From Desulfovibrio sp. ZJ369 (GTDB lineage Bacteria > Desulfobacterota > Desulfovibrionia > Desulfovibrionales > Desulfovibrionaceae), in contig NZ_JAAKEI010000024.1 of NCBI RefSeq assembly GCF_011039085.1, positions 1-39,677 on the forward strand: 39,677 bases of DNA. Direction: 5' to 3'. The first letter of the stretch is position 1, and each line of letters starts with the position of its first letter. Positions 34,140 to 39,677 of the stretch are shown here, piece by piece. The position numbers and the translations under genes are program-made. The notes under the pieces were generated by a model. The model was not told the DNA's origin. It saw nothing but the letters and a program-made list of their open reading frames with translations, and made no database searches.

Positions 34140-34229
34140 GACGTCTCCTTGTGAAAGAGCAGTGAAAATGCCGGTCGTTCCAGCTGAATACCACCGCCCC
34201 TTTCCTCTTTCTATCAGCCACGCCATAAA

Positions 34230-34253
34230 TCGTGAAAAAATTTGCAAGCACGA
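34230..34253. promoter_or_regulatory. inverted repeat upstream of tctC (possible regulator site)
   Basis: TCGTG and CACGA form 5-base arms separated by 14 bases, about 90 bases upstream of the tctC ATG. The spacing could fit a dimeric regulator but does not match a consensus Crp site. The rest of the 34140-34532 gap holds no gene; apart from the 50-bp palindrome listed next, only a small CCCC-GAAA-GGGG hairpin at 34421-34432 stands out. Confidence 0.25.
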
Positions 34254-34444
34254 GGCGGAACGCGAAAGGGAGAAGGCGGCGAGGGCACGGCGTGCACCAA
34301 GGGGCAGGCGAAAACGGGAGGGGCTGAAAATTTTGTCAATGAGGGCATGTGAATAGCGCGGAAAGCGGGAGAAAAAGGAAGGCCGGGAGCAGAACTTGTG
34401 CTGACTGGCGGAAGCATCCCCCGAAAGGGGTTAATTAACGGAGT

Positions 34445-34494
34445 TAGAGCATTTTGCTTTTGAAATTGAATAATTTCAAAAGAAAAATGCTCTA
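34445..34494. repeat. 50-bp IS630-type palindrome (MITE-like)
   Basis: The complete form of the palindrome: TAGAGCATTTTGCTTTTGAA at the left and its near-exact reverse complement at the right (23-base arms, one mismatch, GAAT loop). It has a TA at each end as expected for an IS630-type insertion. It lies 38 bases downstream of the acyl-CoA synthetase stop on the minus strand and could act as its terminator. Confidence 0.8.
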
Positions 34495-34532
34495 AAGTGG
34501 AGTTGGCTGTGATTATAACAGATTGAGATATT

Positions 34533-36212
34533 TTATTTTTCCATGGCTTCGGGCCAGCGTTCGGCGGCTATCTCCCGCAGTTTGTATTTCTGGATTTTGC
34601 CGCTGGCCGTCAGCGGAAAGCCGTTCACCAGAGCAATATATTTGGGAATCTTGAACCTGGAGATTTTACCCCTGCAAAAGTCGCGCACGTCTTCGGGCAG
34701 CAGCTCCACGCCGGGCCTGGGAATCACAAAAGCCCCGACTTCTTCGCCGTATTTGCGGCTGGGCACGGCCACCACCTGCACATCAAGCACGCCGGGCATC
34801 TGGAGCAGAAATTCCTCCACCTCGCGGGGGTAGACGTTTTCGCCGCCGCGGATGATCATGTCCTTGATCCGGCCGGTGACCCGCACATAGCCGTGCTCGT
34901 CCATGACCCCCAGATCGCCGGAGTGCAGCCAGCCCTCCGGGCTGATGGCCCTGGCCGTGTCATCGGGCATTTTATAATAGCCCTTCATGACATTGTAGCC
35001 CCGGCAGAGGATTTCGCCCACTTCGCCGCGCGGCAGCTCCTCGCAGGTTGCGGGATCGCCCACGCGCACCTCAATGCCCGGCATGGCGCAGCCCACGGTT
35101 TCGCAGCGCACGGGCAGGGAGTCGTGAATGTCCGACTGGGTCATCACCGGCGAGGCTTCGGTCAGGCCGTAACAGATGGTGATCTCCTTCATGTACATGT
35201 CTTCCACAACCCGGCGCATGAGCGGTTCCGGGCAGACCGAACCGGCCATGATCCCGGTGCGCAGGCTGGAAACGTCGAAACGCTTGAAAAGCTTGTGCTC
35301 CAGTTCAGCCAGAAACATGGTGGGCACGCCGTAGAGCGCGGTACAACGCTCCCCGTCCACGGCGGCCAGCACTTTCAGGGGGTTGTAGGATTCCAGGATG
35401 ACCATGCAGGTCCCGTGGTTGACGCAGGCCGAAACGCCCAGCACGCAGCCGTAACAGTGAAAAAGCGGCACGGGCAGGCAGAGGCGGTCCTGTTCCGTGA
35501 AGCCCTGATGGCGGCCGATCCAGTAGCCGTTGAGGCCCACGCCCACATGGGTCAGCATCACGCCGCGCGGAAAGCCCGTGGTGCCCGATGTGTACTGCAT
35601 GTTGATCACGTCCCAGGGATCCAGGGAAGCCTGGCGGGCCTGGTATTCCGCATCATCCACCATCACGGACAGGGCCAGGATTTCCGGCACGGAATACATG
35701 CCGCGGTGCTTTTCCGCGCCCAGAAAGCAGACCCGCTTCAAATGCGGCAGGCTCTTGCAGACAAAGGCGTCGCGCGCCTGCACCCGCAATTCGGGCGCTA
35801 TCTTGTAGAGCGTGTCGATGTAGTCGTGATCGCGCAGGCTGTCGATCAGAAAAATGTTTTCGCATTCGGACTGGGTGAGCAGATAGCGCAGCTCATGCTC
35901 CCGGTAATTGGTGTTCACCGTGAGCAGCACGGCCCCGATCTTGGCCGTGGCAAACTGCAAGGCCACCCAGTAGGGCACATTGGTGGCCCAGACCGCCACT
36001 TTTTCGCCCTTCTGCACCCCGAGCGCCATAAGGCCCTTGGCGAACTGATCCACCACGTCGGCGAATTCGCGCCAGGTCTGGCGGTAGTCGCGATCGGCAT
36101 AGACCACGGCCTCGCGTTCGGGAAAGCGGGCCACGGTTTCGTCCAGAATCTGCCCCAGGGTCCGTTCGCGCAGTTCAAACAAGGCCTGCCGCTCGCGTAC
36201 TTTTTCGTCCAT
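34533..36212 (-). CDS. AMP-forming acyl-CoA synthetase
   Basis: A 559-residue ANL-superfamily ligase that activates a fatty or related acid to the acyl-CoA through an acyl-adenylate. The P-loop-like motif is YTSGTTGFPRG (207-217), followed by ITICYGLTEASPV, WLHSGDLGVMDEHGYVRVTG, the hinge GRIKDMIIRGGENVYPREVE and the catalytic lysine near the end in TASGKIQKYKLRE. It is most similar in pattern to medium/long-chain acyl-CoA synthetases; chain length cannot be told. It follows an XRE-cupin regulator on the same strand with a 158-base gap. Confidence 0.92.
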   Translation of the reverse strand: MDEKVRERQALFELRERTLGQILDETVARFPEREAVVYADRDYRQTWREFADVVDQFAKGLMALGVQKGEKVAVWATNVPYWVALQFATAKIGAVLLTVNTNYREHELRYLLTQSECENIFLIDSLRDHDYIDTLYKIAPELRVQARDAFVCKSLPHLKRVCFLGAEKHRGMYSVPEILALSVMVDDAEYQARQASLDPWDVINMQYTSGTTGFPRGVMLTHVGVGLNGYWIGRHQGFTEQDRLCLPVPLFHCYGCVLGVSACVNHGTCMVILESYNPLKVLAAVDGERCTALYGVPTMFLAELEHKLFKRFDVSSLRTGIMAGSVCPEPLMRRVVEDMYMKEITICYGLTEASPVMTQSDIHDSLPVRCETVGCAMPGIEVRVGDPATCEELPRGEVGEILCRGYNVMKGYYKMPDDTARAISPEGWLHSGDLGVMDEHGYVRVTGRIKDMIIRGGENVYPREVEEFLLQMPGVLDVQVVAVPSRKYGEEVGAFVIPRPGVELLPEDVRDFCRGKISRFKIPKYIALVNGFPLTASGKIQKYKLREIAAERWPEAMEK

Positions 36213-36352
36213 GTGCGTCTCTCTGTTTGCCCGCCGTGCGGCGTGCCGTTGAAAAAAAATCGTGGATACCTTCGGGCGCGGCCGATCCGCGCTATGATCA
36301 GCCCGGTGGCGTCGGGCGTCGCGGGCAGCGGGGCGGATGCCGCAGGGATCTG

Positions 36353-36373
36353 CTTCAAAAGCACTATGCTCTA
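36353..36373. repeat. end fragment of an IS630-type repeat touching a stop codon
   Basis: CTTCAAAAGCACTATGCTCTA matches the outer end of dispersed repeat copy 2 (AAAAGCACTATGCTCTA at 18049-18065). Its final CTA is the reverse complement of the TAG stop of the XRE-cupin gene, so the repeat either inserted at that stop or supplies it. Confidence 0.55.
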
Positions 36374-36940
36374 AGGATTATAGGCCACCGCCAGTATTTC
36401 CACCGGCTCGTCCCCGGCCGCGCCCACAAAATGCGGCACAATGGAGTTGTAGTATATGGTCTCCCCGGCTGTGAGCACATGGTTTTCCCGGCCATAGACC
36501 ACCAGCAGCTCGCCCTTGAGCACCAGAATGAACTCCTCGCCCTGATGCGAGGTGGTTTTGCGTTCGCCGGTCGGCTCCGGGGAAATTTTAATGTAAAAAG
36601 GCTCCATGTTCCGATCGTTCTTGCCCTTGCCCAGGGCATGATACACATAGCTGGGGCGGGGGATGCGCCCGGTGTGCAGGGCTTCGTCCGCTTCGCTGCC
36701 GTCAAGGCGCGAGATGATCGGATCGCGGCTGAATTGATCGTCCAGGAAAGTGCCCAGACGAACGCCCAGCGCGCGGGCCACTTTCTGCAGCGGGCCGATG
36801 CTCGGGTAAATGGCGTCGTTTTCCAGTTTGCCGAGAAATTCCGTGGTCAGGCCGGTGTTTTGGGCCAGGGTTTCCAGATCAACCTCGCGCTCCTCGCGGA
36901 ACGCGCGGATACGGGAGCCGATGGTGCGTGCGGCGGGCAT
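36371..36940 (-). CDS. XRE-family regulator with C-terminal cupin sensor
   Basis: A 189-residue regulator with an N-terminal helix-turn-helix (about 8-65, LETLAQNTGLTTEFLGKLEN) and a C-terminal cupin barrel (about 115-186, TSHQGEEFILVLKGELLVVY, then AGETIYYNSIVPHFVGAAGD). The cupin usually binds a small ligand. This type often sits beside acyl-CoA synthetase genes, as here. ATG 36940 has AGGAG upstream. Its length is normal even though the stop codon coincides with a repeat end. Confidence 0.92.
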   Translation of the reverse strand: MPAARTIGSRIRAFREEREVDLETLAQNTGLTTEFLGKLENDAIYPSIGPLQKVARALGVRLGTFLDDQFSRDPIISRLDGSEADEALHTGRIPRPSYVYHALGKGKNDRNMEPFYIKISPEPTGERKTTSHQGEEFILVLKGELLVVYGRENHVLTAGETIYYNSIVPHFVGAAGDEPVEILAVAYNP

Positions 36941-36987
36941 AGGCGCTCCTGATTGTCTCGTTGGGCTGTGATACGGACAGATGCGAT

Positions 36988-37009
36988 TGTCATGAGTATG
37001 CTGTCATGA
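36988..37009. promoter_or_regulatory. direct repeat of TGTCATGA (possible operator)
   Basis: TGTCATGA occurs at 36988-36995 and 37002-37009, fourteen bases apart, in the region between the divergent XRE-cupin gene and hypF. Each contains the palindrome TCATGA. The spacing suits a DNA-binding dimer on one helix face, plausibly the XRE-cupin regulator itself. Confidence 0.3.
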
Positions 37010-37034
37010 ATAGCAGAAGAAGCGGCGGACCCGC

Positions 37035-37095
37035 AAGAGCGGCCCTTGCCCTGTTGCCTTGAGCGCTTGAACAGTCTGGCGCAAGGGCCGCTCTT
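37035..37095. repeat. 15-bp perfect inverted repeat in the hypF leader
   Basis: AAGAGCGGCCCTTGC (37035-37049) is perfectly complementary to GCAAGGGCCGCTCTT (37081-37095). Inside it CTGTT and AACAG can add a second stem. It ends 16 bases before the hypF ATG, so in mRNA it would form a very stable hairpin next to the ribosome-binding region. Confidence 0.75.
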
Positions 37096-37111
37096 CGGAT
37101 AGAGTGAAAAG

Positions 37112-39553
37112 ATGGATGCAACGCAAATAACACGACGGGCTTTTGTGGCCGCGGGGCAGGTGCAGGGCGTGGGCTTCAGGCCTTTTGTCTACCGTCTGGC
37201 TCAGGAGGAAGGGCTTACCGGCACGGTGGGCAACACTTCCGAGGGCGTGCGCATGGAAGTGCAGGGCGCGTTGCAGGCCGTGGCCCGTTTCGGCCGCCGC
37301 CTGCGGACGGAGCTGCCGCCTCTGGCCCGGCTTGTGGCCCTTGCGGAAGAAGAGCTTGAGCCGCTGCCCGGCGAGGCGGCCTTTGCTATCGTGCCCAGCA
37401 GCGGGCACGCCGGGCACAGCGTGCTGGTCAGCCCGGACATGGGCGTCTGCCCGGATTGCCTTGCGGAAATGCGCGATGCCGCCAACCGCCGTTACCGCTA
37501 TCCTTTCACCAACTGCACCAATTGCGGCCCGCGTTACACCATCACCCGCTCCATTCCCTATGATCGGGCCGTGACCTCCATGAGCTGTTTTCCCCTCTGC
37601 CCGGAATGCGCGGCTGAATACGGCAACCCAGGGGATCGACGCTTTCACGCCCAGCCCATTGCCTGCCCTGTCTGCGGCCCGCGCCTCTGGTTCGTGGATG
37701 CCGCCGCAGCCGCAAGCGGCCACACCGTCCCCGTAGCGGCCAATCAGCGTGAGGCTTTGGCCCGCGCTGCGCACATTCTGTTGAGCGGGGGCATTCTGGC
37801 GCTCAAGGGCCTGGGCGGTTTCCAGCTGGCCTGCGACGCGCGCAATGCCCAGGCCCTGCGCGAGCTGCGGCGGCGCAAGGCCCGTCCGCACAAGCCATTG
37901 GCCCTGATGGCGGCTGATCTGACGGCAGTCCGCAGCCTGTGCCGCCTGACGCCCGAGCATCAGGCCCTGTTGCAAAGCCCGGAAAAACCGATTGTGCTTT
38001 GCCCTTGCCTGCCCGGCGTCTTGCCGCGGGAAGTGGCCCCGGACACGCGCAGTGTGGGGCTGATGCTGCCGTACACGCCTTTGCATGCGGTTTTGTTCGA
38101 TTTGCTGCAAGAACGGATGGAGCTGCCGCCCGTGTTGGTGATGACCTCGGCCAATGCCAGCGGCGAGCCCATCTGTCTGGGCAACCGTGAGGCCCTGGCG
38201 CGCCTGCGCGGCCTGGCCGATGCCTGGCTGCTGCACGATCGGGATATTCTGGCGCGTGTGGATGACAGCGTGCTCGCCGTGGCGCCCATAGCGCCGCGCC
38301 CGGCCGTGGCGCGGAGCGCGCGCGCCGGCCTTGCGCGGCCCGGCGTGTCAGGCCACGGCGCGGCGGGCGGGGAGTCCGGCTGCCGGGGCGTGGAGCCGCT
38401 TTTTTTTCGGCGGGCCCGCGGCTATGTGCCGCGCCCGGTCTTTCTGCCCGACGACGGGCCTGCGGTTTTGGGCGCCGGGGCCGAGCTCAAGGGAACCCTC
38501 TGTCTTACGCGCGGGCGCGAAGCCTTTGTAAGCCAGCATATCGGAGATTTGGAAAATCCGGCTACCCTGGGTTTTTACGAAGAGGCGGCGGCCCATTTGG
38601 AAAAGCTTCTGGAAGTGCGGCCCAAAGCCGTTGTCTGCGATCTGCATCCGGATTTTCTCTCCACCCGCCATGCCGAGGCGCGCGCCGCCCAGGACGGACT
38701 GCCGCTCTGGCGGCTCCAGCATCACGCGGCCCATGCGGCCTCGGTGCTGGCGGAAAACAGGCAGTATGCCCCTGCTCTGGCGCTCTGTCTTGACGGCACG
38801 GGCCTGGGCGAGGACGGCAGCATCTGGGGCGGCGAGCTGTTGCGCATGGATCTGCGCACGGCGCAATGGAGCCGTCTGGGGCGGCTGAGCCCTTTTGCGC
38901 TGCCCGGGGGCGAGGCGGCCATCCGGGAGCCCTGGCGCATAGCCCTGGGTCTGCAACGCCAGGGCCATTTTTCCGGCCTCTCGCCCTGGGAGCGGGAGTA
39001 CGCGGCTGCTGCCACGGCAGTGGAAGAAATGCTGCTTCGCGGCGTCAACTGCCCGCAGACATCCAGTTGCGGCCGCCTGTTTGATGCCGTGGCCGCCCAG
39101 TTGGGCCTCTGCCTGGCGACCAGCTACGAGGGCCAGGCGGCCATCCGCCTGGAAGCGGCCGCGCAGGAAACCGCCTTGCGGACGGAAGCCCCGTGGCCCG
39201 TGGTGCTCAGAGAACGTGACGGCCTGCTGGAACTGGACAGCGCGGCGCTTTTCGCGCAGGTGCTGGAAGAGCAAAAGGCCGGTTGCGCCCCGCAAGGCAT
39301 TGCGGCGCGTTTTCATCTGAGCATGGCGCAGGGTTTCGCTGCCCTGGCCGCGGCCGCGGCGGATGCGGCCGGGCTCGACAGCGTGGGGCTTTCCGGGGGC
39401 GTGCTGCAAAACGCCATTCTGGCGCATCTCTTGCCCGAAGCATTGGCGGATCTGGGCCTTGTCCCGCTCACGCACCATGAACTGCCGCCGGGCGACGGCG
39501 GTCTTTCTCTGGGCCAGGCGGTCTGGGGCCGTTGCCTGCTGCGTCGGAGTTAG
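37112..39553 (+). CDS. hypF: carbamoyltransferase HypF (NiFe-hydrogenase maturation)
   Basis: An 813-residue protein that makes thiocarbamate on HypE, the source of the cyanide ligands of NiFe hydrogenases. Domains: acylphosphatase (1-95; GQVQGVGFRPFVYRLA with the catalytic Arg), paired zinc fingers CPDC/CTNC and CPEC/CPVC (113-116, 135-138, 163-166, 185-188), a YrdC-like domain (about 200-390), and a Kae1-like carbamoyltransferase domain (about 440-813; LQHHAAHAASVLAENR, LCLDGTGLGEDGSIWGGELL, GLSGGVLQNAIL). It is longer than usual because of an Ala/Gly/Arg-rich insert of roughly 35 residues between DDSVLAV and FFRRARGYVP. The TAG stop is also the first bases of an IS630-like end. Confidence 0.96.
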   Translation: MDATQITRRAFVAAGQVQGVGFRPFVYRLAQEEGLTGTVGNTSEGVRMEVQGALQAVARFGRRLRTELPPLARLVALAEEELEPLPGEAAFAIVPSSGHAGHSVLVSPDMGVCPDCLAEMRDAANRRYRYPFTNCTNCGPRYTITRSIPYDRAVTSMSCFPLCPECAAEYGNPGDRRFHAQPIACPVCGPRLWFVDAAAAASGHTVPVAANQREALARAAHILLSGGILALKGLGGFQLACDARNAQALRELRRRKARPHKPLALMAADLTAVRSLCRLTPEHQALLQSPEKPIVLCPCLPGVLPREVAPDTRSVGLMLPYTPLHAVLFDLLQERMELPPVLVMTSANASGEPICLGNREALARLRGLADAWLLHDRDILARVDDSVLAVAPIAPRPAVARSARAGLARPGVSGHGAAGGESGCRGVEPLFFRRARGYVPRPVFLPDDGPAVLGAGAELKGTLCLTRGREAFVSQHIGDLENPATLGFYEEAAAHLEKLLEVRPKAVVCDLHPDFLSTRHAEARAAQDGLPLWRLQHHAAHAASVLAENRQYAPALALCLDGTGLGEDGSIWGGELLRMDLRTAQWSRLGRLSPFALPGGEAAIREPWRIALGLQRQGHFSGLSPWEREYAAAATAVEEMLLRGVNCPQTSSCGRLFDAVAAQLGLCLATSYEGQAAIRLEAAAQETALRTEAPWPVVLRERDGLLELDSAALFAQVLEEQKAGCAPQGIAARFHLSMAQGFAALAAAAADAAGLDSVGLSGGVLQNAILAHLLPEALADLGLVPLTHHELPPGDGGLSLGQAVWGRCLLRRS

Positions 39554-39677
39554 AGCAATTTGACTTTTATTTTATTTAGAAATCGTTTAGATTGCAGAGA
39601 TGAAATTTGCATCTGAAGAAATCCGAACCAAGGCTGTTCATGCGTATCTTGATGGAAAAGCAACAGCCAGGCAATTG
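39551..39677 (+). mobile_element. second IS630-like insertion element, left end (truncated by window)
   Basis: Begins TAGAGCAATTTGACTTTTAT directly at the hypF stop codon; the TA is presumably the target dinucleotide. The 49-base leader to the transposase ATG has the same length and a similar sequence to that of the element at 1-156. Confidence 0.7.
39600..39677 (+). CDS. IS630-family transposase, N-terminus only
   Basis: Twenty-six codons to the window edge, starting MKFASEEIRTKAVHAY and ending KATARQL. It aligns without gaps to the partial transposase at 1-107 (about half of the residues are the same), which marks the two as related but separate elements. Confidence 0.7.
   Translation, partial: MKFASEEIRTKAVHAYLDGKATARQL

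Overview
The window is a chromosomal segment from a GC-rich, anaerobic, sulfate-reducer-like bacterium. The best guess is the family Desulfovibrionaceae (Desulfovibrio or a close relative). This rests on gene content: a secreted CbiK-type cobaltochelatase behind a cobalamin riboswitch, an AprA/AprB (adenylylsulfate reductase)-like pair, HypF for NiFe-hydrogenase maturation, a PaaK-type ligase, and a six-domain ribosomal protein S1. No database search was possible, so the taxonomy is inference.

Layout. 1-156 is the broken end of an IS630-like element. 343-5400 holds housekeeping or accessory genes: a small XRE regulator, a fosmidomycin-resistance-type MFS pump overlapping an O6-methylguanine-DNA methyltransferase, an unusual methyltransferase/P-loop fusion, and a three-gene membrane operon resembling E. 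coli yqjD-yqjE-yqjK. 5411-7708 is a strikingly AT-rich islet directly downstream of the 3' end of a tRNA-Ala(GGC) gene. It carries a possible small Cys-ended peptide, a DUF1848 protein with a C-terminal CX3CX2C cluster, and a class I methyltransferase. Next come a class I aminotransferase and sfsA.

10258-22240 is a surface-polysaccharide region. On the minus strand a tightly packed operon runs glycosyltransferase (GT4) - flippase (Wzx) - GT2 - O-antigen polymerase/ligase - GT4, followed by an AT-rich GtrII-like membrane protein. On the plus strand are a phage-repressor-like regulator, a GtrB-like polyprenyl-phosphate glycosyltransferase and a frameshifted DUF6056-like membrane glycosyltransferase. 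A perfect 53-bp direct repeat flanks the GtrB-like gene and the 5' third of the frameshifted gene. A phenylacetate-CoA-ligase-type gene follows.

23800-28900 holds cbiK with its riboswitch, rpsA with a clean terminator, sppA and a Crp/Fnr regulator. 28222-34139 is the most intriguing block: a compact minus-strand operon tctC-tctB-tctA (tripartite tricarboxylate transporter) followed by an AprA-like flavoprotein and a short AprB-like ferredoxin, with the Crp/Fnr gene downstream. It reads as an uptake-plus-reduction module for an unidentified carboxylate-like electron acceptor. The last part has an XRE-cupin regulator with an acyl-CoA synthetase, then hypF, whose stop codon coincides with the end of a second IS630-like element that runs off the window.

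Threaded through the intergenic regions is a family of short palindromic elements ending in TAGAGCA/TGCTCTA. These are the same termini as the two IS630-like elements, so they look like MITE-type derivatives.
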